From NCBI GenBank assembly GCA_015063885.1, contig SVTH01000005.1, positions 62,001-126,000 on the forward strand: 64,000 bases of DNA. The letters run 5' to 3'. Source of the stretch: Oscillospiraceae bacterium. Lineage in GTDB: Bacteria > Bacillota > Clostridia > Oscillospirales > CAG-382. Below the pieces are notes generated by a model. It was not told the origin of the DNA, made no database searches, and saw only the letters and a list, made by a program, of their open reading frames with translations. Shown in pieces: positions 17,656 to 26,112 of the stretch; within the stretch, counting starts at the first letter, position 1; each line of letters starts with the position of its first letter. The position numbers and the translations under genes were made by a program.

Positions 17656-19818
17656 ATGGAACAGACCCAACAGCCCCTGTGCCAAGGGGTGATCTTAGCG
17701 GGCGGGATGGGCACCCGTCTCGCTCCCATTACCGACGCTCTGCCCAAGCCCTTGGTGCCTGTGGCGGGGGTGCCCGTCCTCACCCGCGTGACGGAATTGT
17801 TAAAGCGGCACGGCATCTCCCCCGCCTTGGTGACGGTGTGCGCCCTTTCGGAAGCCTTTGCAAGCTACCGCGATCCCAATCTGCCCCTGACGGTGGTGGA
17901 GGAAAAGCGCCCTTTGGGCAGTGCGGGAGGGGTGAAGGCCGCCGCCCATCTCCTGGCGGACACCTTTTTGGTGATCTCGGGGGACACGGTGACGGATCTT
18001 GACTTGGGAAAGGCCTTCGCCGCCCACAAACGGGAGGGACGGAAGGCCACCATCCTGCTCACCCGCAGGAAGGATCCCGGGGAGTTCGGCATCGTCTCCC
18101 TGTCGGGAGGAAGGATCCGAGGCTTTTTGGAAAAGCCCACCTGGCGGGACACCTTCTCCGACCTGGTGTCCACGGGGATCTATATTCTGGATAAAACCCT
18201 GTTGGAGCATATCCCTGCGGGAGTGCAATACGATTTCGGCAAGGATCTCTTCCCCGACCTTCTGAAGAAGGGCGTCCCCCTCCACGGGGAGATCCTTGAG
18301 GGTATGTGGCACGACGTGGGCAGACCCGAGACCTATTACCGTTGCAGTATGGAGCTTTCCCACGGGGAGACGGTGATAGGAGAGAACTGCCGCATCCATC
18401 CCACCGCCAAGGTGACGGGGAGCATCATCCACCACAACGTCACCGTAGGAGAGAACGCACGGGTGGAAAACAGCATCCTCTGCGCAGGCGTTGCGGTGGG
18501 AGAGGACTGCGTGGTCTCCCCCGGGTGCATCGTCGGCGCCAACACGGTGCTGGAAAAGGGCACCGTCCTTCCCCGCGGGACCCGCCTGAAAGGGGATCTC
18601 CGGGTGGACGGCATGGAACGGCTGGGACGCTTTGCCTTCGGCAAGGTGGAAAAGCGGATCTTCGGGGAGGAGGGCATCATCGGGGACAGAGTCACCCTGG
18701 ACGGGCGGTTCTGCCTGGAGTTGGGACGAGCCTTGGTGGCCCCCGAGACCTCCCCTGCCATAGGGATCCTCCACTCCCCCACGGCGGCGGGTGAGCTTTA
18801 CGGCGACCTCCTTGCCCTGGGGATCCGTGAAAGCGGGGGCAGGGTGTACCGTCTGGGGAAGGGATTCCCCGGGGTGGCGCCCTTCGCCGTGGAAAGCTTC
18901 GGGCTGGATCTGGCGGTTTCCGTAGAGGTACGGGAAAGCCTGGGGCAGGTGAGCTTCCGCTTCTGCGACAAGGACGGACTGCCCCTTTCCGGGGAGGCAC
19001 AGCGTGCCGTGGAGACCCGTATGCGGAACCGTTCCTTTGCCTCCTGCGTCACTCCCTTCCCCGCCGTCACCCCCGAGGGGGAGGACATGGTGCTTTGCCG
19101 CTACTGCAAGTACCTGCAGGACAGGACGGGCTCCCTGGCCGGGGTCAGGTTCTCCGTCTCCCGCCGAGACGACGGGGGCGAGTTCCTGGGCTCCAACGCA
19201 AGCGCTTTGGGCGCCCAGGTGTTCTACGGGGAGGAAGAGGGGGCCGACGCCTACACCGTCTCCCCCGACGGCAGGCGCGCCTGCATGGTCACCGCAGGGG
19301 GCAAGGCGGTGAGCTACTGGCACATGGTGGCCATTTGCGCCTCGGAAGATACGGCAAGCGTGGTGCACCTTCCCCGCACCACCCCCAAGGTGGTGGAGGA
19401 ATACCTGCAGAACATGGGGAAAGAGGTGGTGCTCTACAACGACTCCCGCTCCCCTGCCCGCAACCGCGCGGGTGAGACCCCCTACGTTCACGACGGGGTG
19501 CTTTTGTGTCTGCTGGTTGCCGCCGCCTGCGCAAGGCAGAAGAAGACCGCCGACGAGATCCTTTCGGGACTGCCCGCCTTCTCGGTGGTGAAAAAGGAGC
19601 TTCCCCCGCCTGCAGACACGCAAGGTGCGGACAGACGGGCGGAGACCATCGCCTCCCTGTGCAGAGACGGGGGCTATCCCGCACGGATCTACCGCAAAAC
19701 GGGGTGCATCACCCTCTTCCCCAGGGGCGGAGGGGGCTACACCCTCATCGCCGAGGCCATCGGCTGGGAGGCCGCCGAGGAGCTTTGCAAGACCGCAGAG
19801 GAGCTGTTGGAGGAATAG
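17656..19818 (+). CDS. Sugar-1-phosphate nucleotidyltransferase fused to degenerate phosphomannomutase module
   Basis: The first 230 residues are a sugar-1-phosphate nucleotidyltransferase: GVILAGGMGTRLAPITDALPKP, the uridyl/guanylyl-binding SAGGVKAA and the acceptor aspartate region VISGDTVTDLD, then FLEKP. Next comes a left-handed beta-helix (about 240-320: IGENCRIHPTAKVTGS, NVTVGENARVENS). The remaining 390 residues follow the phosphoglucomutase/phosphomannomutase layout but lack the catalytic serine loop (TASHNP type) and the DGDxDR metal loop, so they are probably non-catalytic. The substrate is probably mannose-1-phosphate or glucose-1-phosphate. The ATG at 17656 lies 12 bases after AAAGGA; the ATG at 17644 abuts it. 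Divergent from the alpha-mannosidase. Confidence 0.85.
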   Translation: MEQTQQPLCQGVILAGGMGTRLAPITDALPKPLVPVAGVPVLTRVTELLKRHGISPALVTVCALSEAFASYRDPNLPLTVVEEKRPLGSAGGVKAAAHLLADTFLVISGDTVTDLDLGKAFAAHKREGRKATILLTRRKDPGEFGIVSLSGGRIRGFLEKPTWRDTFSDLVSTGIYILDKTLLEHIPAGVQYDFGKDLFPDLLKKGVPLHGEILEGMWHDVGRPETYYRCSMELSHGETVIGENCRIHPTAKVTGSIIHHNVTVGENARVENSILCAGVAVGEDCVVSPGCIVGANTVLEKGTVLPRGTRLKGDLRVDGMERLGRFAFGKVEKRIFGEEGIIGDRVTLDGRFCLELGRALVAPETSPAIGILHSPTAAGELYGDLLALGIRESGGRVYRLGKGFPGVAPFAVESFGLDLAVSVEVRESLGQVSFRFCDKDGLPLSGEAQRAVETRMRNRSFASCVTPFPAVTPEGEDMVLCRYCKYLQDRTGSLAGVRFSVSRRDDGGEFLGSNASALGAQVFYGEEEGADAYTVSPDGRRACMVTAGGKAVSYWHMVAICASEDTASVVHLPRTTPKVVEEYLQNMGKEVVLYNDSRSPARNRAGETPYVHDGVLLCLLVAAACARQKKTADEILSGLPAFSVVKKELPPPADTQGADRRAETIASLCRDGGYPARIYRKTGCITLFPRGGGGYTLIAEAIGWEAAEELCKTAEELLEE

Positions 19819-19853
19819 GAAACGGGGAGACGGGTGGGACGGGGGAGACGGAA

Positions 19854-19883
19854 GGGGTCTTTCTTTCGAAAAAGAAAGCCCCC
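19854..19883. repeat. Hairpin after the nucleotidyltransferase gene
   Basis: Arms GGGGTCTTTCTTT and AAAGAAAGCCCCC around CGAA. There is no T-run after it, so its role as a terminator is doubtful; GA-rich simple sequence precedes it (19822-19853). The whole stretch 19819-21000 carries no gene and consists of this hairpin plus repeats C1 and C2 and a D linker. Confidence 0.5.
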
Positions 19884-20014
19884 TTGAACCCCCAAAGAAA
19901 CCTATTTTGCCAAAAAGGCAGCATGCGCCGATCCCTTTCACTGCAGCGCCCTGCAAACGACACCGCAGTCGAGGGCAAAAAACGCTATGTATAGCACAAA
20001 CACCACCCCGGCAC

Positions 20015-20358
20015 GTCACCCTGAGCAAGGCAGGGGGGCACCGTACGCTTGATAGGATTACTGCAGTACTCCCCCCTGCCGCGTCGAAGTTTTGCTTTTC
20101 GAAATTGCCCCGAAATTTTGGATGCGGTTCTGTCTTCCACAGCAATTTCGGAAAGCAAAACCGCAAGGGGTCTCGTTACATTTAGATCCAACCCCTTTGG
20201 ACGTAAACTTACATCTTTTCGTAACGTAAAAAACAGTTCTTTACCCTCGGAAAGGTACATCTAACTTCGAGGAGATCCCGCCTATCGGCGGTTTTGCTCC
20301 ATCCGCTACGCTCCTTCCGCAAAACTTCGACTCGCCCTTCGGGCTCCCTCAGAATGAC
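20015..20358 (+). repeat. Repeat element C1
   Basis: Family C, same plan as family A but with different left-half sequence. Starts GTCACCCTGAGC and ends CTCAGAATGAC (20348-20358). Internal features: a long left segment with GAAATTGCC/GCAATTTC arms, the shared core containing AAACTTACATCTTTTCGTAAC and ACAGTTCTT, a CCGCC/GGCGG hairpin, and GTTTTGC/GCAAAAC arms. Nearly identical to C2 over its left 280 bp. Confidence 0.8.
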
Positions 20359-20433
20359 AGTCCGAAAGGAAGGGTAGCAAAAAACGTTACGAATAGCGCG
20401 AACCTTGCCCTACAAACGGCACCACGGTTGAAA

Positions 20434-20590
20434 AAACGGCGAAGTCGTTTTTAACGTCGGCGTACTGACGCTACCTTTAAGTCCGCACCCAATCGCCTTG
20501 CAAACGGCACCGCGGTCGCAAAACGACGCTTCAGCGGCGTTTTGTATAGGGCGCAAGAAACGTAACCTTTACATCGGCCGCTACAGCGCC
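20434..20590 (+). repeat. Linker repeat D1
   Basis: Short repeat found between larger elements. It contains AAAAACGGC/GTCGTTTTT (about 20432-20452) and a hairpin with arms CAAAACG (20519-20525) and CGTTTTG (20538-20544), followed by TATAGGGCGC. Related copies lie at 33353, 50783 and 61858. Confidence 0.7.
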
Positions 20591-20595
20591 CGATG

Positions 20596-20943
20596 GTCAC
20601 CCTGAGCAAGGCAGGGGGGCACCGTACGCTTGATAGGATTACTGCAGTACTCCCCCTGCCGCGTCGAAGTTTTGCTTTTCGAAATTGCCCCGAAATTTTG
20701 GATGCGGGTTTGTCTTCCACAGCAATTTCGGAAAGCGAAACCGCAAGGGGTCTCGTTACATTTAGATCCAACCCCTTTGGACGTAAACTTACATCTTTTT
20801 CGTAACGTAAAAAACAGTTCTTTACCCTCGGAAAGGTACATCTAACTCCGAGGAGATCCCGCCTGCGGCGGTTTTGCTCCATCCGCTACGCTCCTTCCGC
20901 AAAACTTCGACGGTTTGCTTGCAAACCTACACTCAAGGATGAC
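20596..20943 (+). repeat. Repeat element C2
   Basis: Second family C copy. Starts GTCACCCTGAGC (20596-20607); the right end is the variant ACTCAAGGATGAC (20931-20943). The right arm differs from C1 (CGGTTTGCTTGCAAACC hairpin in place of GCCCTTCGGGC), yet pairing is kept. Confidence 0.8.
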
Positions 20944-21000
20944 GTCCTGAAGGAAGAAACGGCAAAAACGCACACGTATCGACATGCCTCCCCCCACACG

Positions 21001-21034
21001 AAAAAAGGCAGAGAACGCACGGTCTCTGCCTTGT
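21001..21034. terminator. Terminator after the TtcA-like gene
   Basis: AAGGCAGAGA pairs with TCTCTGCCTT; on the minus strand the stem runs into TTTTTT. It ends the GIY-YIG/nth/ttcA-like operon. Confidence 0.9.
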
Positions 21035-21036
21035 TT

Positions 21037-21792
21037 TTATTCCTTTCTGCCCCGTTTGTGCACGGAAAAGCCGTCCAGCTCCGCCCGCTCGATGGCGCCG
21101 AAGAGGCGGTCCTTCACCCCCGGGTCCTTCCGCTCCATCTCCGCCAGGAACTGCTTCCATTCCTCTCTCTTGGTATTCCCGTCGGCGGGACAATACTTGG
21201 GAGAGCAGGTGATCCCCGCGGCGGTGACGAAGGACTTCAGCTCCTTCTCCTTGGCGTACAGCAAGGGGCGGATCATGGTCACGTCCATACGGTCCAGGTA
21301 GGTCACCGGGGAGAAGCACCCCAGGTTCCCCTCGATGAACAGATTCATCAGCAGGGTCTCCACCGCATCGTCAAAATGGTGCCCCAGGGCGATCTTACGG
21401 CATCCGTGCTCCTTGGCGGTGCTGTACAGGATGCCTCTTCGCAAATTGGCGCAGAGAGAGCAAGGGCTCTTCTCCTTCCGCACTTCAAAGACCACCTCGT
21501 AGATGTCGGTCTTCACCGCCACCAAGGGCAGGTCCAACGCCTCACAAAGCTCACGGATGTTCCCGTCGTCGCTTCCCGGGAAGCCCATCCTCAGATGAAT
21601 GGGAACGATGTCGAACTTTTTCGGGTAAAATCTCCTCAGCCCCGCCAGGGCGGCCAGGAGAGCCATGCTGTCCTTCCCCCCGGAGATGCCTACGGCGATG
21701 CGGTCGCCCTCGGAGATCATCCCGTAATCGTCCACCGCACGGCGGGTGGAGGAAAGGAGCCTTTGCAATTGGGGAATGTTGACGTTGATCAT
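21037..21792 (-). CDS. ttcA: TtcA-like tRNA 2-thiocytidine synthetase
   Basis: ATP-pyrophosphatase of the TtcA/TilS superfamily, 251 aa. PP-loop SGGKDSMALLAAL near residue 36 and CSLCANLRRGILY near 110 closely match the TtcA signature, which binds an iron-sulfur cluster and thiolates cytidine 32 of tRNA. The second cysteine pair of the classic enzyme (CxxC) appears here as CSPKYC, so the cluster ligands differ or this is a related subfamily. The ATG overlaps the nth stop in an ATGA arrangement. The gene is the last of a three-gene nucleic-acid operon (GIY-YIG, nth, this gene). Confidence 0.8.
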   Translation of the reverse strand: MINVNIPQLQRLLSSTRRAVDDYGMISEGDRIAVGISGGKDSMALLAALAGLRRFYPKKFDIVPIHLRMGFPGSDDGNIRELCEALDLPLVAVKTDIYEVVFEVRKEKSPCSLCANLRRGILYSTAKEHGCRKIALGHHFDDAVETLLMNLFIEGNLGCFSPVTYLDRMDVTMIRPLLYAKEKELKSFVTAAGITCSPKYCPADGNTKREEWKQFLAEMERKDPGVKDRLFGAIERAELDGFSVHKRGRKE

Positions 21793-22424
21793 AAGCTTTC
21801 TCCGTGGGCACAAACGTCCTTCAAAACGCACTCTTCGCACTTTGGACGGCGGGCAATGCAAATATCCCTGCCGTACTGCACCAGGCGGTGGCAGAAGTCG
21901 CTTTGCTTGTCCTTGGGTACCAGGGGGTCCAGGGTGAACTCCACCTTCTTGGGGTCGTCGCTATGGCAAAAGCCCAAAAGGTTGGTGATGCGGATGCAAT
22001 GAGTGTCCGCCACGATGCCTCCCAGCCCAAACACGTCCCCGCGGATCAGGTTGGCCACCTTTCTGCCCACCCCCGGGAGGGTGAGGAGATCCTCCATGGC
22101 GGAGGGCACTTCCCCGCCGTACACCTCGCAAAGCCGCTTGGCGCACAGGGAAAGGTTCTTCGCCTTGGAGCGGTACAGCCCGCAGGAGCGGATCAGCTCT
22201 TCGATCTCGGGAACCTCCCCTTCCGCCATGGCGGCGGCATGGGGAAACCGTTCAAACAGATCCACAGCCACCTTGTTCACCCGTGCGTCGGTACACTGAG
22301 CGGACAAAATGGCCATCACCAGCAGACGAAAGGGATCCCCCTTGGCCTCCAAAGCGCAAGCGGAATCGGGATAGTACGCCTCTAAACGGCGGATGATTTC
22401 TTGCATACGTTCGTTAGGTGTCAT
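21789..22424 (-). CDS. nth: Endonuclease III
   Basis: DNA glycosylase/AP lyase that removes oxidised pyrimidines. The helix-hairpin-helix LPGVGRKVANLI lies near residue 110, followed by the catalytic Asp region VADTHCIRITN. The C-terminal iron-sulfur ligands C-x6-C-x2-C-x5-C are intact (CIARRPKCEECVLKDVC). AGGAG lies seven bases before the ATG at 22424. The start overlaps the end of the upstream GIY-YIG gene by 11 bases, and the stop overlaps the TtcA-like gene, so the three are one operon. Confidence 0.95.
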   Translation of the reverse strand: MTPNERMQEIIRRLEAYYPDSACALEAKGDPFRLLVMAILSAQCTDARVNKVAVDLFERFPHAAAMAEGEVPEIEELIRSCGLYRSKAKNLSLCAKRLCEVYGGEVPSAMEDLLTLPGVGRKVANLIRGDVFGLGGIVADTHCIRITNLLGFCHSDDPKKVEFTLDPLVPKDKQSDFCHRLVQYGRDICIARRPKCEECVLKDVCAHGESL

Positions 22425-22710
22425 AATACGGCTCCTGTAGATCATTGAAATCGGGGTTTGCAGAGCGGATCAGGTCCATCTTCTTCTGCCTTGACCAACC
22501 CTTTAATTGCGTCTCCCGATCAATGGCATTCATGATGGAAGAGAAAACCTCTACGTAAACCAATTTGTGAAGATGATACTTAGCGGTAAACGTCCCCGGG
22601 CGATCTTCCTTATGTTCCGTAAGCCTGCGGGAGATATTGTTGGTCACGCCTATGTAAAACACCGTGTTTGTACGGTTGGTGAGGATGTATACGTAACTGC
22701 TTTTCTCCAC
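22414..22710 (-). CDS. GIY-YIG domain nuclease-like protein (copy 1)
   Basis: Single-domain protein of 98 aa from the UPF0213/YhbQ-like group. The GIY-YIG motif is seen as YVYILTN and FYIGVTNNISRRLTEHK, with Arg and downstream KLVYVEVF and ETQLKGWSRQKKMDLI. Proteins of this type are presumed structure-dependent DNA nucleases, but the role of stand-alone copies is poorly known. The GTG at 22710 is eight bases after AAGGAG. It begins the operon with nth and the TtcA-like gene. Repeat B1 lies 167 bp upstream. It is homologous to the gene at 62630-62932, which also adjoins these repeats. Confidence 0.88.
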   Translation of the reverse strand: MEKSSYVYILTNRTNTVFYIGVTNNISRRLTEHKEDRPGTFTAKYHLHKLVYVEVFSSIMNAIDRETQLKGWSRQKKMDLIRSANPDFNDLQEPYYDT

Positions 22711-22876
22711 GGGCAAGGCTCCTTCGTCCGGGTGGTGAGTTTTTTCGGCAAGAAATAAGGAAATATTGGGCACAAGAAACGCTACTCTAAGCACCCGACC
22801 CTTCGCTTGTCACCCATGGTTGAAAAAACGACTTTGCTGTTTTTGGCAGGGGCCTATCGAAGGTAGCGCCCCTGAT

Positions 22877-23282
22877 GGTCACCTTGAGCAAGCCCGCAGG
22901 GCGCGTCGAAACTTTTGGAGGTCAAGCCCGTTAGGGTTGGCCTTGCTGGGAAAACGGCGCCGCAGAGGCGACGTTTTCGGTAGGGCGCAACCAAAAGTCG
23001 GGAAATAGCGAAGGTTTTGGCGCCCGATAAGCAGGGTCTAAGCTGCACATGGCGCAACCCCTTCCGGGCGCAAACTTACATCTTTTCGTAACGGATAAAA
23101 CAGTACTTGCCCCTCGAAGGGATATACTAAAGGATAACCTAGACCCTACGGGCGCTGACGCACCCGTAGTTTTTGCATGCTAACCCTAAAGGGATTAACC
23201 TGCAAAAATTTCGACTCCGACGCGGGACAGCCTTTGTTTTCCTATCCCTGCCTCCTTCCCCGCGTCTCCGCTCAAGGTGACC
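22877..23282 (+). repeat. Repeat element B1
   Basis: Complete family B copy with perfect 13-bp inverted ends, GGTCACCTTGAGC (22877-22889) and GCTCAAGGTGACC (23270-23282). Inside are AAAACG-type hairpins, then the core between GGGTCTA (near 23034) and TAGACCC (near 23144), then CTACGGG/CCCGTAG followed by TTTTTGCA. The core here is the reverse complement of the core in B2 and B4, whereas both arms keep the same direction. Confidence 0.85.
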
Positions 23283-23453
23283 ATCGGGGGCGGGCACCTT
23301 GGCAAAACTCCGAGGTTCAATTGTCCCCTATGAAAAACGTCGCCTCTGCGGTGCCGTTTTTAGAACGCCTGTTAAAACCGAGGAGGGGGAGGTTAAGCAT
23401 AAACCATATCTCGCTACGTATAGACCCAACCCCACCTCCGATCGTCACCTTGA

Positions 23454-23765
23454 GCAAGCCCGCAGGGCGCGTCGAAACTTTTGGAGGTCAAGCCCGTTAG
23501 GGTTGGCCTACAAAAGCTCCGGAATGCTTTGCGTTCCGGAGGGTCTAGGTTGCGTCTTAGGCTATCCCCTTTGGAATGAAAGAACTGTTTTATACGCTAC
23601 GAAAAGATGTAAGTTTACCCACGGAAGGGATCGTGCCATGTGTTACTTAGACCTTTGCAGAGCTAACCCTAAAGGGATTAACCTGCAAAAATTTCGACTC
23701 CGCCGCGGGACAGCCTTTGTTTTCCTATCCCTGCCTCCTTCCCCGCGTCTCCGCTCAAGGTGACC
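23454..23765 (+). repeat. Repeat element B2
   Basis: Family B, 312 bp, ends GTCACCTTGAGC and GCTCAAGGTGACC. Left-arm hairpin CTCCGGAATGC/GCGTTCCGGAG. Core in the opposite orientation to B1. The right arm lacks the CTACGGG/CCCGTAG hairpin of B1. Confidence 0.85.
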
Positions 23766-23936
23766 ATCGGGGGCGGGCACCTTGGCAAAACTCCGAGGTT
23801 CAATTGTCCCCTATGAAAAACGTCGCCTCTGCGGTGCCGTTTTTAGAACGCCTGTTAAAACCGAGGAGGGGGAGGTTAAGCATAAACCATATCTCGCTAC
23901 GTATAGACCCAACCCCACCTCCGATCGTCACCTTGA

Positions 23937-24115
23937 GCAAGCCCGAAGGGCGCGTCGAAACTTTTGGAGGTCAATCCCGTAGGGTTGGCCTACAAAAGCT
24001 GCGGGATGCCTTGCATTCCGCAGGGTCTAAGTAACGTCTTAGTATACCCCCTTTGGAATGAAAGAACTGTTTTATACGCTACGAAAAGATGTATGTCCCC
24101 CGAAACAGACCTTAA
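23937..24115 (+). repeat. Repeat element B3, right side missing
   Basis: Left arm and most of the core of a family B copy. The left-arm hairpin is CTGCGGGATGC/GCATTCCGCAG, which differs from B2 at paired positions. The sequence ends at the stop of the DUF4364 gene. Confidence 0.8.
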
Positions 24116-24120
24116 CAAAC

Positions 24121-24666
24121 TTACTCAAAAATAAAATTCACGTCCCCGGAGAACAGGGTCATCACGCCCCGATAGATGATATCCGAGCGGTCCTCGAAGG
24201 CGTCCCGCAGCTTTTCCGCATACTCACGGGTGGCGGCGTAGACGGAGGTGGAAAACAGGGTCTTGCTTCTGTCGCTGATGGTGCAGGTCACCGTCCAGCC
24301 CGTTCCCGTGGGGGTCACGGTGCTGTGATACTTCACCCCGCGGCGTTTGGTCACCAGCACCCGCTGGGCGTGGCGGAGCACTCTGTCACGGACGTCGGGC
24401 ACCAGCTCGTGGCTGAACATATCCAGAACGGCTCTCCCCTCCGCGGTGACGGTGTAGAGCACTTCCCCGTCCTCTCCCTCGCCCACGGCGGCGATCTGCT
24501 CCTGCTCCACCAGATCGGAGAAGGCGGCGGCAAAGTCGAAATAGGTGACCAGGCCGTCCTGCTGGATCATGTCGTTGAGCACGGTGAACTCCACCGGCTC
24601 CTCCACGTTGCCCAAAATATAGAGTATAAAGATCTTCGCCTGGGTGCGAATCGCTTTCTCGTTCAT
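24121..24666 (-). CDS. DUF4364-family winged-helix protein
   Basis: 181-residue protein of the DUF4364 family, found mainly in Clostridia. The N-terminal 80 residues look like a winged helix (KIFILYILGNVEEPVEFTVL; YFDFAAAFSDLVEQEQIAAV; YTVTAEGRAVLDMF). The rest, with TVTCTISDRSKTLFSTSVYA, is the family's C-terminal domain. Probably a cytoplasmic transcription factor; targets are not known. AAGGAAGG lies before the ATG, and a near-consensus promoter is upstream. It is divergent from the RnfC-like gene. Its 3' end adjoins the truncated repeat B3. Confidence 0.85.
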   Translation of the reverse strand: MNEKAIRTQAKIFILYILGNVEEPVEFTVLNDMIQQDGLVTYFDFAAAFSDLVEQEQIAAVGEGEDGEVLYTVTAEGRAVLDMFSHELVPDVRDRVLRHAQRVLVTKRRGVKYHSTVTPTGTGWTVTCTISDRSKTLFSTSVYAATREYAEKLRDAFEDRSDIIYRGVMTLFSGDVNFIFE

Positions 24667-24712
24667 ATCAAGTTACCTTCCTTGTTTATGGGGGATACCC
24701 CGTCAATTTTAC

Positions 24713-24741
24713 ATTATAAAACATTTTTCTCCGTTTTGCAA
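24713..24741 (-). promoter_or_regulatory. Promoter of the DUF4364 gene
   Basis: Minus strand: TTGCAA (24736-24741), 17-base spacer, TATAAT (24713-24718). Confidence 0.75.
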
Positions 24742-24783
24742 GGGGAAACCCTTTCCTGCGAGGTGTTTTTTTACATTTTCGTA

Positions 24784-24811
24784 TTGAAATCCCCGTTTTT
24801 TATGGTATAAT
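24784..24811 (+). promoter_or_regulatory. Promoter of the RnfC/RnfD-like operon
   Basis: TTGAAA (24784-24789), 16-base spacer, TATAAT (24806-24811), 37 bases before the start codon. Confidence 0.75.
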
Positions 24812-24847
24812 TAGGATGAATCTTTGTATGAATTTTCGGAGGAGCTT

Positions 24848-26083
24848 ATGGTCTTGACATTTGCGGGCGGGGTGACCCTCCCCACGAGAACCGACGCCTT
24901 GAAAAACAGCCTGATCTTAACGGACGTTCCCCAAGTGATGCTTCCCCTGGGAGACGCCGAGGAGGCTTATACCCTGACGGTCTGTGAGGGCGAGGAGGTG
25001 CCTGCGGGGGGCTTGGTGGCCACCCTTGGGGACGGCTCCCCCGTTTACAGCTCCATCCCCGGCAGAGTGACGGGCGTGTTTGAAAAGGACGGCATGCATT
25101 ACGTTTCCGTGGAGCGGAACCGTGAAGTCGCCGACCTCTCCCCCGTTTCCGTGCGGGAGCCGGAAAGCAAGCGTTTGGAGGAGCTGACAGCGGAAGAGCT
25201 TTTGTCCGCCATCAAGACCCTGGGCATCCACGATCTTTGGAGCGGGGATCTCCTTTGGCGCAGGCTCACCCCCTTGGTGGGCAAGATCCGCCGAGTGGTG
25301 GTGGACACCACCGACGATACCGGCTGTTCCTTCACAGGATACCGCACCTCCCTCCGCCATTCCGGCGCTATTTTGGGCGGTGTCAAGGTGCTGTTGCATC
25401 TTTTGGGGGCTTCCAAGGCCATTCTCGCCATCGACGTCACCAAGCCCAAGATCAAGGAGGCCTTTACCACCCTGATCAACGATCCCTCCCTCATCGTGCT
25501 GGCGGAAACGGAGGCCAAATACCCCGCACGGGAGGAGACCCTGTACCAAGCCCTGTACGTCCGCCATCTCAAGCGGGGGGGCTCCGCAGAGGAGGAAGGC
25601 GTCCTCTTCATCAAGCCTCAGACCGCCGCACAGCTGTATACCTCCCTGCTGACGGGCAAGCCCCATACCACCCGCACCCTCACCGCCTTCGGAGAAGGCT
25701 TCGGCAAGAACGCCGTGGTGGATCTCCCCCTGGGCACTCCCTGGAAGACGGTTCTGGAGGCCGTGCAGTTCAAGGGCGGGGCGTACCGCACCATGGTGAA
25801 CAGCCCCCTGGGAGGCAAGCAGGCGGAAGGCGCTATCGACGGCAAGGCGGAGGCGGTGTTCGCTTCCCTGCCCCTGACGAAAAAGCCCTCCCATTGCATC
25901 TCCTGCGGACGCTGTGCAGACGCCTGCCCCATGCGGCTGATGCCTTACAAGAGCCTTACCCAGCGCAGTTATCTTTCCGCAAAGCGTCTGGCCGCCGTTT
26001 GCATCGGTTGCGGCTGCTGTGAATACGTCTGTCCTGCCGCCATTCCCCTGCGGGAGCACATCGCGCGGCATAAAAACCCTTAA
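24848..26083 (+). CDS. RnfC-like electron transport protein with two 4Fe-4S clusters
   Basis: 411 aa from the ATG at 24848, which follows a GGAGG site. The N-terminus (TFAGGVTLPTRT) resembles the RnfC opening GGVHPP motif. A flavin/NAD-type middle follows, and the C-terminus has two 4Fe-4S motifs, CISCGRCADACP and CIGCGCCEYVCP. In the Rnf complex subunit C takes electrons from NADH. Here only an RnfD-like gene follows, and no A, B, E or G subunit is encoded in the window, so the partner chain is unclear. It is probably membrane-associated through its partner. Other RnfC-like dehydrogenase subunits are an alternative. Confidence 0.8.
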   Translation: MVLTFAGGVTLPTRTDALKNSLILTDVPQVMLPLGDAEEAYTLTVCEGEEVPAGGLVATLGDGSPVYSSIPGRVTGVFEKDGMHYVSVERNREVADLSPVSVREPESKRLEELTAEELLSAIKTLGIHDLWSGDLLWRRLTPLVGKIRRVVVDTTDDTGCSFTGYRTSLRHSGAILGGVKVLLHLLGASKAILAIDVTKPKIKEAFTTLINDPSLIVLAETEAKYPAREETLYQALYVRHLKRGGSAEEEGVLFIKPQTAAQLYTSLLTGKPHTTRTLTAFGEGFGKNAVVDLPLGTPWKTVLEAVQFKGGAYRTMVNSPLGGKQAEGAIDGKAEAVFASLPLTKKPSHCISCGRCADACPMRLMPYKSLTQRSYLSAKRLAAVCIGCGCCEYVCPAAIPLREHIARHKNP

Positions 26084-26112
26084 AGAACCCCCTTTGGAAA
26101 GGATCTCTTCCT

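Larger units (their letters stand above)
23283..24120 (+). repeat. Tandem duplication containing B2 and B3
   Basis: The 171 bp before B2 (23283-23453) and before B3 (23766-23936) appear identical, and B2 and B3 are nearly so. This makes a direct repeat of about 483 bp. The second unit stops at the 3' end of the DUF4364 gene. No gene is present in 22711-24120. Confidence 0.85.

Noticed and set aside
17800..20166. Long minus-strand open frame opposite the nucleotidyltransferase gene
   Set aside because: It is a shadow frame in GC-rich coding DNA; the plus-strand protein has clear family motifs throughout.
22414..22710. Homing endonuclease or intron at the GIY-YIG genes
   Set aside because: The proteins are single-domain without DNA-recognition extensions, are complete genes inside operons, and no interrupted host gene is seen.
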